From Candidatus Poseidoniales archaeon (GTDB taxonomy: Archaea > Thermoplasmatota > Poseidoniia > Poseidoniales > Thalassarchaeaceae), in contig DTUF01000034.1 in assembly GCA_012964335.1 (NCBI GenBank), positions 1 through 33,852 on the forward strand: a stretch of 33,852 nucleotides of DNA, read 5' to 3'. The translations under genes and the position numbers were made by a program. Positions 1 through 7,966 of the stretch are shown one piece after another. The notes below the pieces were generated by a model. That model was given only the letters and a program-made list of their open reading frames with translations, was not told the origin of the DNA and searched no databases. Numbering within the stretch: the stretch's first letter is position 1; every line of letters starts with the position of its first letter.

Positions 1-417
1 CAATTTCGCGACAAAAATATCATGTTCTCCAACGCTAGAGACTCCATTGCCACCAAAACTCGCGCTCTCATAGAAGTTTCCGATGATGATGGAATTACCA
101 CTAGAATCAAGGGAAATATCATTGCCACTTTCATATATGCCACCCCCATACTCCCATTTTGAACCGCCCGCCCTGACCGCCCACTGCCAAGCCATTCCAT
201 CATCAGTTTGTTCCGCGTTCCGTCCGCTGACATGAGTGAGCACTGGACTGTCGCCTAAGGCTTGTTTCTGTGCCAGTGTCAAGTCATCAAAAGGTTCGTC
301 TAAGCCTTCGCTTTGCCCTTCTCCACCATCTGAATCAGTTGAAGGAATCACATGCCCGAAGGAACCGAGCAGCATGAGTAGTGCGAGGGACACTGGCATC
401 AAGGGTCGTGAGCGCAT
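1..417 (-). CDS. Exported SBBP-repeat (beta-propeller-like) protein, N-terminal part only
   Basis: The reading frame is open from ATG at 417 to the left edge (139 codons) with no stop, so the C-terminus lies outside the window. The N-terminus has Arg residues at 2 and 4 followed by a hydrophobic run (residues 7-18), a probable signal peptide. An acidic Asp/Glu/Gly linker follows (about 28-50). From about residue 90 the pattern Gly-Asn-Asp-Ile-Ser, Asn-Ser-Ile-Ile-Ile-Gly-Asn-Phe, Phe-Gly-Gly and Asp-Ile-Phe-Val-Ala-Lys-Leu appears, which matches the SBBP repeat of secreted beta-propeller-like proteins. Such proteins are abundant in marine archaea and presumably sit at the cell surface; substrate or partner is unknown. 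A second Met at codon 7 is an alternative start. A TATA-like element lies at 433-439. Confidence 0.7.
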   Translation of the reverse strand, partial: MRSRPLMPVSLALLMLLGSFGHVIPSTDSDGGEGQSEGLDEPFDDLTLAQKQALGDSPVLTHVSGRNAEQTDDGMAWQWAVRAGGSKWEYGGGIYESGNDISLDSSGNSIIIGNFYESASFGGNGVSSVGEHDIFVAKL

Positions 418-743
418 GTCCTGAGATGCCCATTATACATTAGAGGATTTGCTCAACATCTTCATCCGATGACTCTGGACAATAAGTCAACTCGGGACCA
501 CTGCAAGGTGCTTCGGGGTCGGGTTGCAGAGCGTTTTCCAAAAAGGGCCAATGCGCTCAAGTCACCATTAGGAACACTGTTCCTATCAGAATTCGAAGCA
601 TCCGCACCACTGTTCCCCTTGTTTACTGGCAGTGGACCCGATCTTCTTTCGACCCCTGAATCATGGTCAAAATCGGGTGTTGAATGGAGTACAGCGGTCA
701 GGCACACAGACTACCCTATGCTCAACTCCGCAGATATAATTAG
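418..743. other. Unexplained GC-richer block with no convincing gene
   Basis: About 326 nt lie between the exported protein and the next plausible coding sequence. From about 480 to 720 the GC content is roughly 50%, against about 35% just to its right (841-900, hand count). Both strands have open frames (about 81 codons minus, 98 codons plus), but neither product resembles a known family and they overlap almost completely, so I do not call either. Several short inverted repeats exist: 501-506 with 524-529, 607-612 with 630-635, 636-642 with 672-678, and 515-521 with 650-656. That number is close to chance for this length. It could be a structured RNA, a dispersed repeat, or a decayed gene. 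Confidence 0.4.
433..439 (-). promoter_or_regulatory. TATA-like element upstream of the SBBP-repeat gene
   Basis: Read on the minus strand the sequence is AATGTATAATGG. It is centred about 19 nt before ATG 417 and about 37 nt before the in-frame ATG at 399. An archaeal TATA box normally sits about 25-27 nt before the transcript start, so it would fit a nearly leaderless message starting just inside codon 1, or use of the second ATG. Identified by eye only. Confidence 0.35.
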
Positions 744-881
744 CTATTCAAATTCAGATTGGTGATTAATAATTTGATTTCTATAAGTGTAAAAAAAGGC
801 TAACAATATAGAAGCCAACCCCAACCAAAATTCAAATCCAGGTAGACCATCGCTTTCCATAACCGTTGATATGATTATCAT
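744..881 (-). CDS. Short orphan ORF with Pro-Gly-Phe motif and membrane helix
   Basis: A 45-codon frame starts at ATG 881. After ten residues comes Leu-Pro-Gly-Phe-Glu-Phe, then a hydrophobic helix of about 16 residues (Trp-Leu-Gly-Leu-Ala to Phe-Tyr-Thr-Tyr), then Arg-Asn-Gln and a polar tail. This order (Pro-Gly-Phe, membrane helix, basic residue) recalls the archaeal PGF-CTERM surface-sorting signal, which normally ends a long secreted protein. Here no long protein precedes it in frame, and the tail after the basic residue is longer than usual. It may be the remnant of a decayed exported-protein gene, a genuine small membrane protein, or a chance frame. It lies downstream of the zinc-ribbon gene with a 55-nt gap. 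Confidence 0.3.
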   Translation of the reverse strand: MIIISTVMESDGLPGFEFWLGLASILLAFFYTYRNQIINHQSEFE

Positions 882-936
882 TAGATTATGTTTTCGGATA
901 CAGGGTGCGCTATGCCCAGGGAAAATGAGATCATGG

Positions 937-1218
937 CTACGCCAGCCGCAACATATACCAAAGGAACAAAGCACTCCCAACTAGGACTACAGTTACAACT
1001 GCAACGATTACCATTTGCTGTTGCATCTTTTGGACTTGTTCAACTATCGGAACTACATCGAGACGTTGGTATGATTCCTTGTAACCACATTGCATACAAT
1101 AATGGAAATCAGTGTCCTGAAACCAAGCGGGGGCATTACTAGTTGACTTCATTTTTTCTCCCTTGATTACGGATATTTCTGCACCTCCACATTTTGGACA
1201 CTTTCCACTACTCTTCAT
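937..1218 (-). CDS. Small zinc-ribbon membrane protein
   Basis: The product is about 93 aa. ATG 1218 is preferred over the in-frame GTG at 1233 because a TATA-like element at 1250-1258 would place the transcript start near 1228. Two CxxC knuckles are seen: Cys-Pro-Lys-Cys-Gly-Gly at residues 7-12 and Cys-Met-Gln-Cys-Gly-Tyr near residue 43. Together they form a zinc ribbon of the type found in many small archaeal proteins. A polar stretch rich in Gln and Val follows, then one strongly hydrophobic C-terminal helix (about residues 69-90). The predicted topology is a cytoplasmic zinc ribbon anchored by a C-terminal helix. Function is unknown. It follows the nuo operon on the same strand after a 140-nt gap, with its own likely promoter. 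Confidence 0.7.
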   Translation of the reverse strand: MKSSGKCPKCGGAEISVIKGEKMKSTSNAPAWFQDTDFHYCMQCGYKESYQRLDVVPIVEQVQKMQQQMVIVAVVTVVLVGSALFLWYMLRLA

Positions 1219-1249
1219 GTTGTACCCGAACACAAGGGATGTTATTGTG

Positions 1250-1258
1250 CTTATCTAA
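1250..1258 (-). promoter_or_regulatory. TATA-like element upstream of the zinc-ribbon gene
   Basis: On the minus strand the sequence reads TTAGATAAG. It is centred about 36 nt before ATG 1218, which would give a leader of about 10 nt. The intergenic stretch to nuoN (1219-1358) also holds a small inverted repeat, CGCC-TAA-GGCG, at 1327-1337, which could lie near the end of the nuo transcript. Weak match, by eye. Confidence 0.3.
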
Positions 1259-1358
1259 GCAGAAAATGAACGGCACACAGAAGCCCCGAGCATGAGGTGT
1301 CCTGAACCCGTCCCCGAACATTGGGTCGCCTAAGGCGTGATTTCAGAGGAGCTTTTCT

Positions 1359-3134
1359 TCAAGCAAAGAAGGCTATTGCAGCATTACTCACAAGCCCCAT
1401 CAAGTGGTCAGCTAGTGGCCCTATTCCAAACGCCAGTGTGCCAATCAAGCATAGCATGATGGTTATTCTCAAGAACGGAGCATAGACCAATCTCTTACGA
1501 GTCGGCGGGTCTTCAAAGAACATCACCCATCCCACACGGAGATAGTAGTACAGTGAAAGTGCACTGTTAAGGAACACCAAAAGACCAAGGTAAACCACCC
1601 AGTGTAGCGATTGTAATGTTGCCAAAATCCCATCATCAAAACTCATTGAAGTGTGAATAGTAGCATCAATAATACCACTTACAAGTAGTAACTTTGAGAG
1701 GAAACCTGCCAGAGGAGGAACTCCTGCTAAAGCCAACATGAAGATGAATAGTGCTGTCGCCAAAAGTGGTTCTCGCTTGGCTAGACCATACAAATCCTCC
1801 AACTTGCTACCTCTTCCTTCACTCTCTAACATAGAGAGGACTAGGAACGACCCTAACTTGAACAACACCAATACTGTGAGGTGGAACAACATTGCCGCCA
1901 CGATGAGTTCTGAAATCACGTGGTCGCCTGCTCTTGCTTGGTTGAGTCCAAGTGCTGCAACTGCCGCCAACAAGTAGCCAGCATGAGCAACCGATGAATA
2001 GGCCAGCATTCTTTTTGGATTATTACTTGAAAGCGCTCCTAAATTACCCCAAGTCATAGTGATGGCTGCTAGTAATCCAACTACTGGAACCCAGAAAGCC
2101 TCGCCGCTTTCCGGCATGGTAATTGTTACTAACACACGTAATAAGACCACGAATCCCATTGCTTTCGAACCGGTTGCCAAAACCCCTGCAACTGGGCTAG
2201 CAGCACCAGTGTAAGCATCAGGTGTTGCAAGATGGAATGGTGCCGCACTAACTTTGAAACAAATTGTCACCATCAAAAATGCGACTCCTGTCAATGCCAT
2301 TGGGTCAATACCATCCATTGCTTGCCAACTTGCTGCCAAGTCAGTCATCTGCAAATTACCATTCCAAAGGTATAGCAAAGAGATTCCGTATAATCCGATT
2401 GCTGATGTGACTGAGCCAAGAATGAAGTATTTCATACCCGCTTCGGGGGCTTCTTCATTCTCTTTCATGAACGCAATAAGAACGTATGATGAAAGGCTAG
2501 CTAATTCCAATCCGATGAATAGCACGAAGACATCGCTTGCTAACGCAACCACTGACATTCCAAGTGCTACCATTAGTAGTAACAGGTGGAAGTCAACCTG
2601 ACGTCGGTTGTCCAATAATTTCTGAATGCGCTCATCCTCTCTTCTACCCGCCAACACCTGAGCGTGAATCATGAACCGAGGTGTAGCCGGCATGCGACTC
2701 CACATTGCAACTGCACATAGCATCAAAGAGCCGTAGAAAATTATCTCAACAAGCCGACTGAATCCATCAATCTGTAATAGAGTTGGGTCAGCCATTCCAG
2801 CACAGGATGCAAATGCTTCTCCAGCAGTTGAAATACACCAAACATTCGAACCCGATAGCGGTGTTTCCATCTGACTCCAAAGAGCTAACGATGTTGAAAA
2901 CAGCAATGTAAGTACACTGATAATTCCGGGAATCCTTGGGCTTGAAGTGAAGGTGAACCTCTCACCACCTAGTAAGTAAGGAATTCGAATATTAGTATTT
3001 GGAAGTGGTATTCTGAAAGTCCCCTTACCCAAGTTAGGAACTAGAATCATCAACACAATCCCCACAATTAATGTAAATTCTGGTAACAACGCAGTCGCAG
3101 TTTGCGGGTCTGAGAGAAGAGTCGTCATACTCAT
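1359..3134 (-). CDS. nuoN: Complex I membrane subunit N (antiporter-like)
   Basis: NuoN, one of three Mrp-antiporter-like proton-pumping subunits of the membrane arm. The 591-aa product is a polytopic protein. The family core is clear: a conserved Glu in Phe-Ile-Gly-Leu-Glu-Leu-Ala-Ser-Leu-Ser-Ser-Tyr, followed by Gly-Met-Lys-Tyr-Phe and the Lys-containing segment around Phe-Lys-Val-Ser-Ala-Ala-Pro-Phe-His, then Pro-Asp-Ala-Tyr-Thr-Gly-Ala. It is longer than the usual 480-500 aa. The N-terminal third has an extra polar loop containing two Cys, and a charged loop of about 30 residues (Gly-Arg-Arg-Glu-Asp-Glu onward) before the conserved Glu helix. ATG 3134 overlaps the nuoM stop codon as ATGA, with a GAGGTGA ribosome-binding site just upstream. 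It is the last gene of the operon. Confidence 0.95.
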   Translation of the reverse strand: MSMTTLLSDPQTATALLPEFTLIVGIVLMILVPNLGKGTFRIPLPNTNIRIPYLLGGERFTFTSSPRIPGIISVLTLLFSTSLALWSQMETPLSGSNVWCISTAGEAFASCAGMADPTLLQIDGFSRLVEIIFYGSLMLCAVAMWSRMPATPRFMIHAQVLAGRREDERIQKLLDNRRQVDFHLLLLMVALGMSVVALASDVFVLFIGLELASLSSYVLIAFMKENEEAPEAGMKYFILGSVTSAIGLYGISLLYLWNGNLQMTDLAASWQAMDGIDPMALTGVAFLMVTICFKVSAAPFHLATPDAYTGAASPVAGVLATGSKAMGFVVLLRVLVTITMPESGEAFWVPVVGLLAAITMTWGNLGALSSNNPKRMLAYSSVAHAGYLLAAVAALGLNQARAGDHVISELIVAAMLFHLTVLVLFKLGSFLVLSMLESEGRGSKLEDLYGLAKREPLLATALFIFMLALAGVPPLAGFLSKLLLVSGIIDATIHTSMSFDDGILATLQSLHWVVYLGLLVFLNSALSLYYYLRVGWVMFFEDPPTRKRLVYAPFLRITIMLCLIGTLAFGIGPLADHLMGLVSNAAIAFFA

Positions 3135-4777
3135 GGTCTCACCTCGTTCAATACATCAAGGAGAATTTCTGATACAAACTCACCAGAATATGCTGACATC
3201 ATGTCAAAGAAGATGAATGGTAGTATTCCGAGTAACACTGCAAATCCTGCAAGCACAATCATTCCAGCGTTCTCATGCCAAGTGATATCCACTGGATCTT
3301 CACCGTGTAGAGATTCTGGTAGTTCTCCTTCTTCCCCACCCTCAAAGATTGTTCTCTGCATACTCCATAGGTAGTAAGCAGCGGTGATGATTAGAGTCAA
3401 TGCCGGCAGAATAACTAGCCAACCGAATGTCATCCAGAATGCAATCATTATCGCAATTTCAGCCACGAAACCGGCCATCAATGGCAAACCTAGACTCGCC
3501 ATCCAAGCGGTCATCATGTGCCCACCTAACCAGGGTGAATGCTTGGCTATACCTCGCATTGAACCAATTTCTAAGGTGTGGTAATGATGCTTGAAGGCAC
3601 CACAAACTGCGAACAGGTGTGGGGAAATAATTCCGTGCGCGAGCATCATGAAAATTGCCCCTGCAATTCCTAGCGGCTGCATAGTTGCAATACCAAGGAA
3701 TATCAATCCCATATGTGAAACTGAAGAATAAGCAACCATTCGTTTCAGATTAGTCTGACCTAGACACACTAGTGCTCCATAGACTAGACTTACCATTCCA
3801 AGGATAACAATTAGCCATTGGAAGTAAACCAATGCACCGGGAAGTAATTCTACTGCTATTCGAATAAATCCGTAAGCACCCATCTTTAGCATAACACCAG
3901 CCAAAAGCATTGAGCCAGCTGTTGGTGCTTCTACGTGGGCATCTGGTAACCAAGTATGGAATGGTACGCTCGGCATTTTCGCGGCAAAACCTACCAGTAG
4001 TAGCAAAAATACTGCTTTCTGCATACCAAATCCACCTAAGAAAGAGGAACCCAACTGATTAGAAGAAGCGGCCATCAAAGTCACATCAAATGCACGACCT
4101 GTGATATTTCCCTCCCACACTGGAACTCGGGTGAAGTAATACATTACCAATATTCCAAGCAACATTAGCACACTTGCAGTGAATGTGTAGATGAAAAATT
4201 TCTGAGCCGCGTATTTGCGGTCGTCGCCACCCCACAGCAATATGAGGAAGAACATCGGAATCAAAGTTAATTCCCAAAATGTGTAGAACACAAATAGGTC
4301 AAGTGAGACGAACACGCCGATAAGAGCGCCTTCCATCAACAGAATAAGACTGTGGAACTGAGCACCTTTCTTAGCATTCCATTCAACCAACATTGAGACT
4401 GGAATTAGTAGTGTAGTGAGCCAAACCATTGGGAATGAAAGACCATCAACACCCACATGCCATGAAACACCAAATCCGTCAACTAGGGCACAACCACCTG
4501 CTTCAAGTGCGACTTCAGCATTAACACAGTTATCGTAAACATAATTGTTTAATCCAATTGAAGTCCAAGAGATTCCACTGTAAGATTCTAAGAACATCAA
4601 AGTTGAAAGTGATAACAAAAACAAAGAGAAAGCAAAGATGAGAAGGCGAATGTATTGTGAAATTTCTTCACGCTTTGATGGAGGACTTGCCCATGCTAAG
4701 AACATGAATACAAGTGCTGCTACTATCGGCCCAAGAGTTAGCAGTGTCAACGGGTTACCAAACATCATCAAATCCAC
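3131..4777 (-). CDS. nuoM: Complex I membrane subunit M (antiporter-like)
   Basis: NuoM, the second antiporter-like pumping subunit, 548 aa. Diagnostic segments are Phe-Tyr-Thr-Phe-Trp-Glu-Leu-Thr-Leu-Ile-Pro-Met (conserved Glu) and Gly-Phe-Ala-Ala-Lys-Met-Pro-Ser-Val-Pro-Phe-His-Thr-Trp-Leu-Pro-Asp-Ala-His (conserved Lys and His). These are followed by Ala-Pro-Thr-Ala-Gly-Ser and the helix ending Met-Leu-Lys-Met-Gly-Ala-Tyr-Gly. The loop before the first conserved segment contains a two-Cys insertion (Asn-Cys-Val-Asn to Gly-Gly-Cys-Ala), possibly an outer-face disulfide. The start is GTG at 4777, immediately after the nuoL stop; GGGTGA lies five bases upstream and supports it over the ATG nine bases further in. 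The last four bases overlap nuoN. Confidence 0.95.
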   Translation of the reverse strand: MDLMMFGNPLTLLTLGPIVAALVFMFLAWASPPSKREEISQYIRLLIFAFSLFLLSLSTLMFLESYSGISWTSIGLNNYVYDNCVNAEVALEAGGCALVDGFGVSWHVGVDGLSFPMVWLTTLLIPVSMLVEWNAKKGAQFHSLILLMEGALIGVFVSLDLFVFYTFWELTLIPMFFLILLWGGDDRKYAAQKFFIYTFTASVLMLLGILVMYYFTRVPVWEGNITGRAFDVTLMAASSNQLGSSFLGGFGMQKAVFLLLLVGFAAKMPSVPFHTWLPDAHVEAPTAGSMLLAGVMLKMGAYGFIRIAVELLPGALVYFQWLIVILGMVSLVYGALVCLGQTNLKRMVAYSSVSHMGLIFLGIATMQPLGIAGAIFMMLAHGIISPHLFAVCGAFKHHYHTLEIGSMRGIAKHSPWLGGHMMTAWMASLGLPLMAGFVAEIAIMIAFWMTFGWLVILPALTLIITAAYYLWSMQRTIFEGGEEGELPESLHGEDPVDITWHENAGMIVLAGFAVLLGILPFIFFDMMSAYSGEFVSEILLDVLNEVRP

Positions 4778-7111
4778 TCAAATCACCCCCCACAACAATA
4801 CTAGGATGCTAAACATCCCAATCACAGCAACTAGGATGTAATCTGATGCACTGCCTGTAGTAACCTTACGAACATCTCTACTTATCTTCTGACTACCATA
4901 TTCAATGCCTTTGATTGCTCCATCAATGACATGAGTATCAAACCAGGTGAAAGCCTGTGAAATAGGAATGACTGTCTTTGATATTGCCCACTCATATAAT
5001 TCGTCAAAGTAAAGGCGGCGGTGCAGTGCATCTGCCAAACCAGAATTTGCTAATTCATCAACATTAGCGTGGCCGAACTTAGATGATAGTGTTGGGATCC
5101 AAGCAATTAGTTGGGGTGCTTTATCACCATCCTTCAATTTACCACCATGAATGCGCATCGCCATTGCAGGCCCAACAATTAGTGAGAGTACTATGGTAAT
5201 CCAAGTGACCATGAATAGGAATGCTTCAGTTGGTAAGAATGCGTGCACAAGTGTTTCAAGAATTGCCAAAACGATTCCATGCTCGTGAACAAGTGTCCCC
5301 AGCGCTTCTGCTTCCCCAAGCCAATTCGTTGCACCGAGAACTGCTAAGGAGAATCCTCCGAGAAGGGAAATAACGCTCAAGGTCACCAATGGAGTTGGAA
5401 TCCAAGGTGTCTGTTCCTCAACATGGTCAGCAAATTCTGTCTTTGGTTTCCCAGCAAATGTCATCATCCACATTCTTGTCATGTAAAATCCAGTCATACC
5501 TGCAGTAAGAAGAATCAAAAATGCTGGACCTAGTAATTCGGTTCCACCGTGTAATGCAGCAGCATTCCAGGTTTCAGCAACAATTCCTTCCTTTGACCAG
5601 AAACCACCAATCAACGGTAGGCCGATAATGGAGGCTGAACCAATCGCCATTGCTGTGGCTGTTATCGGCATTTTCCCGGCCAAACCACCCATGTTTCGCA
5701 TATCTTGTGGGTCAAAGTCGTCGTGTTCTCCATCATCCCCATGTGCTAAATGATGGTGTGCGTGGTGCATCTCATGAATTACCGAACCAGACGCCATGAA
5801 CAGCATTCCCTTAGCCATTGCATGGTTAAACAAGTGGAACATTGAAGCCCCAAATGCGATTACCGCGGCGTGGTGCTCACCGTGGTTGTAAAACCAGAGT
5901 GCAACACCAAGACCAGTGAAAATATATGCTAATTGACTCATTGTTGAGTATGCTAATACCTTCTTAATATCGGTTTGAACAAATGCTATCAAGGCAGCCA
6001 TAAAGGCTGTAATTCCACCAATCCAAGCGATTAATACCGCCACATCAGACAATCCTTCAACACCATGTCCATGGGTTGTAACATCAAAGAATGGAATGAA
6101 TCGAGCAACCAGATAGAGACCAGCGTTTACCATTGTTGCCGCATGGATAAGAGCGGATACAGGGGTTGGTCCTTCCATCGCGTCAGGTAGCCAAACGTGT
6201 AGCGGGAACTGTGCGCTTTTTCCAACTGCACCGATGAACATCATGATTAGTGCCCATCGTAGCATGCTAACATCAACAGCACCACCCATTGATGGATCGG
6301 CAAAGATAACTGCAAACTCTAGAGAGCCGTAGATATCGTACATAATTAGCAGACCGATTAGGAGGAATATATCTCCAACTCTTGTTGTCAAGAATGCTTT
6401 CTTAGCAGCGTAAGCTGCACTTGGTCGCTCATAGTAGAATCCTATCAGCAGATATGAACAAAGTCCCATTATCTCCCAGAAGATAAACAACCAAAGGAAA
6501 GAATCTGCTAGAACCATACCTAACATTCCAGCAGTGAAAAGAACAAACTTTGCGTAGAAGCGATGATTGCGGTCTTTGTTTACTGGGTCGGTATTCATGT
6601 ATCCAATTGAAAACCAGCAAATTAGGAAACAAAGGAATGATGCAACGAATAAAAGCATTATTGAGACATTGTCAATCCAAATACCAACACCAAATGAGTT
6701 GTTAATCTGGATGTTAACCCAATCTCCAGCAGCATCTTGGCCAATGGTATCAAAACTGAACCAGTTAAACAATCCCCACTCAAGTGGTTCATGGAAACTT
6801 GCACCTTTAGTAAAGAACTCAATGGCTAACCAGATTGTCAATGAAAGGGAAATTGCTAGAGTACAAAGAGCAATTATTCCCCCTTCTTTGAACTGGTCTC
6901 TCCACCACCCTTCTCCGTTTGATAATTGGCCAACAATTGCAATCACTGGGAATACAGCAATTGGCAATAAAGGAATCAAGAAGGCTGAATCAAGAGCAGT
7001 ATATGCAGTGCCTGTCATGAACTCACCAAGGAATATACGCAAGAATGGGTATAGTAGGAAAATCCCAATAATTGGGAGGAAACGCGTTTCTGAGGTTTTT
7101 GTATCCGTCAT
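4778..7111 (-). CDS. nuoL: Complex I membrane subunit L (antiporter-like, with lateral helix)
   Basis: NuoL, the distal pumping subunit, 777 aa, longer than the typical 610-650. Seen in order: Trp-Glu-Ile-Met-Gly-Leu-Cys-Ser-Tyr at 212-220 (conserved Glu 213), Gly-Lys-Ser-Ala-Gln-Phe-Pro-Leu-His-Val-Trp-Leu-Pro-Asp-Ala-Met-Glu-Gly-Pro-Thr-Pro at 297-317 (Lys 298), and Asp-Ile-Lys-Lys-Val-Leu-Ala-Tyr-Ser-Thr at 381-390. The C-terminal part carries the extension that in other NuoL proteins forms the long lateral helix along the membrane arm, plus a final membrane helix. A His-rich loop occupies 446-463 between two membrane segments. The ATG has a GGAGGGA ribosome-binding site. It is separated from nuoK by 12 nt and abuts nuoM. 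Confidence 0.96.
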   Translation of the reverse strand: MTDTKTSETRFLPIIGIFLLYPFLRIFLGEFMTGTAYTALDSAFLIPLLPIAVFPVIAIVGQLSNGEGWWRDQFKEGGIIALCTLAISLSLTIWLAIEFFTKGASFHEPLEWGLFNWFSFDTIGQDAAGDWVNIQINNSFGVGIWIDNVSIMLLFVASFLCFLICWFSIGYMNTDPVNKDRNHRFYAKFVLFTAGMLGMVLADSFLWLFIFWEIMGLCSYLLIGFYYERPSAAYAAKKAFLTTRVGDIFLLIGLLIMYDIYGSLEFAVIFADPSMGGAVDVSMLRWALIMMFIGAVGKSAQFPLHVWLPDAMEGPTPVSALIHAATMVNAGLYLVARFIPFFDVTTHGHGVEGLSDVAVLIAWIGGITAFMAALIAFVQTDIKKVLAYSTMSQLAYIFTGLGVALWFYNHGEHHAAVIAFGASMFHLFNHAMAKGMLFMASGSVIHEMHHAHHHLAHGDDGEHDDFDPQDMRNMGGLAGKMPITATAMAIGSASIIGLPLIGGFWSKEGIVAETWNAAALHGGTELLGPAFLILLTAGMTGFYMTRMWMMTFAGKPKTEFADHVEEQTPWIPTPLVTLSVISLLGGFSLAVLGATNWLGEAEALGTLVHEHGIVLAILETLVHAFLPTEAFLFMVTWITIVLSLIVGPAMAMRIHGGKLKDGDKAPQLIAWIPTLSSKFGHANVDELANSGLADALHRRLYFDELYEWAISKTVIPISQAFTWFDTHVIDGAIKGIEYGSQKISRDVRKVTTGSASDYILVAVIGMFSILVLLWGVI

Positions 7112-7123
7112 TGTAATCCCTCC

Positions 7124-7426
7124 TCAGTGCTTTAACAGCGTCACCTCATCCAAATCGATGGTCTCTCTAGTTGAGAAGACCGCCAAGAATATCGCTAGTC
7201 CAACTGCAACTTCAGCGGCTGCAATCGCAATAGCAATCCCAGTGTAAACCCATCCGGTTACATCACCATAGTGCAGAGCACCAGCGACAAAGTTGAGGTT
7301 TACTGCATTGAGCATTATCTCTACACACATCAGCACGATAATTCCGTGCTTGCTGGTGAACACCCCCATCAATCCAATACAGAAAAGAATAGCTCCAAGG
7401 CTTGCAAGATACATTGGTGGAATCAT
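7124..7426 (-). CDS. nuoK: Complex I membrane subunit K
   Basis: NuoK, a small membrane subunit homologous to MrpC/MnhC, 100 aa, the normal family length. Three hydrophobic helices are visible. The conserved Glu occurs in Val-Leu-Met-Cys-Val-Glu-Ile-Met-Leu-Asn-Ala-Val-Asn-Leu (residues 31-44), and the third helix has Ile-Ala-Ile-Ala-Ala-Ala-Glu-Val-Ala-Val-Gly-Leu-Ala with a second conserved Glu. Both acidic residues belong to the central hydrophilic axis used for proton transfer. The ATG overlaps the stop of the upstream nuoJ C-terminal gene (ATGA), with GAGGGTGA as ribosome-binding site, which indicates translational coupling. Confidence 0.96.
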   Translation of the reverse strand: MIPPMYLASLGAILFCIGLMGVFTSKHGIIVLMCVEIMLNAVNLNFVAGALHYGDVTGWVYTGIAIAIAAAEVAVGLAIFLAVFSTRETIDLDEVTLLKH

Positions 7427-7692
7427 TTCTCACCCTCCTGTTCCCAAAGTAAATTTTCAATTCTCTCATCTCTGACAAGATAAGATGCGCCAATCATGGC
7501 CATGGATAGTAAGACACCTAAGATAATTACAGGAATTGCCCAATCGGTCAACATTACACGGGCGAACTCAAAGGTAGACAGACCGGCTGTGCTTGAGTTT
7601 GCATCCCACATAGAATGATACACAATCATCGGCAGTAGTATAGCAAGTATTCCGGCCACCATTAGGCGGACAATATGGTCAATCAAACGCAT
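7423..7692 (-). CDS. nuoJ: Complex I subunit J, C-terminal half (split NuoJ)
   Basis: An 89-aa protein with two or three membrane helices ending in a charged tail (Val-Arg-Asp-Glu-Arg-Ile-Glu-Asn-Leu-Leu-Trp-Glu). It corresponds by position and character to the C-terminal part of NuoJ: the gene order is J-half, J-half, K, and the preceding gene encodes the N-terminal half. Split nuoJ genes are known in archaeal Fpo and Nuo operons, so this is most likely the native form rather than a frameshift. The halves overlap by a single base (TAATG), also typical of a fixed split. Sequence similarity to NuoJ is weak in this half, so the call leans on context. Confidence 0.8.
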   Translation of the reverse strand: MRLIDHIVRLMVAGILAILLPMIVYHSMWDANSSTAGLSTFEFARVMLTDWAIPVIILGVLLSMAMIGASYLVRDERIENLLWEQEGEK

Positions 7693-7961
7693 TAAGCATC
7701 ACCTTCCTGTATGGTTCGGCGTGCTAACATAATTCCGAAAGCGAACACTAACATCACACTACCAAGGTAAACTAGAATCTGAATTGCAGCCAGTAATTCT
7801 GCACCTGCAAGGATGAAAACCCCCGCAATTGCCATGAAACAAACGATAAGCCAAAACATTGAGTGAGCAATTCGCTTTGAGTAAATTGTACCAAGTGAGC
7901 CAGCAATTGAAAGTAAAGCAAAAATTGCAAATGCAATATGCTCTAGTAAATCTGCCATCAT
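7692..7961 (-). CDS. nuoJ: Complex I subunit J, N-terminal half (split NuoJ)
   Basis: About 89 aa with three membrane helices. The third carries Ala-Ala-Ile-Gln-Ile-Leu-Val-Tyr-Leu-Gly-Ser-Val-Met-Val/Leu-Phe, the conserved NuoJ helix-3 motif containing the pi-bulge region important for coupling. The ATG at 7961 is preferred over the TTG at 7970, because a GGAGG site lies 10 nt before the ATG but only one base before the TTG. The TTG would overlap the nuoI stop codon. It is followed with a one-base overlap by the C-terminal half gene. In the assembled complex the two products should act as a single J subunit. Confidence 0.9.
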   Translation of the reverse strand: MMADLLEHIAFAIFALLSIAGSLGTIYSKRIAHSMFWLIVCFMAIAGVFILAGAELLAAIQILVYLGSVMLVFAFGIMLARRTIQEGDA

Positions 7962-7966
7962 CGTAC

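Noticed and set aside
462-765. Small proteins encoded in the two overlapping frames of the GC-richer block
   Set aside because: Neither has a convincing ribosome-binding site, start context or family resemblance, and both cannot be favoured at once; reported as an unexplained block instead.
6567-7247. 226-codon open frame on the plus strand
   Set aside because: It is antisense to nuoL and nuoK, whose products match their families throughout; it has no recognisable motif and arises from codon bias of membrane proteins.
7423-7961. Frameshift in nuoJ
   Set aside because: The two halves each have a start and ribosome-binding context, overlap by one base, and a split J is a known arrangement in archaeal complexes, so a sequencing error or pseudogene is not needed to explain it.
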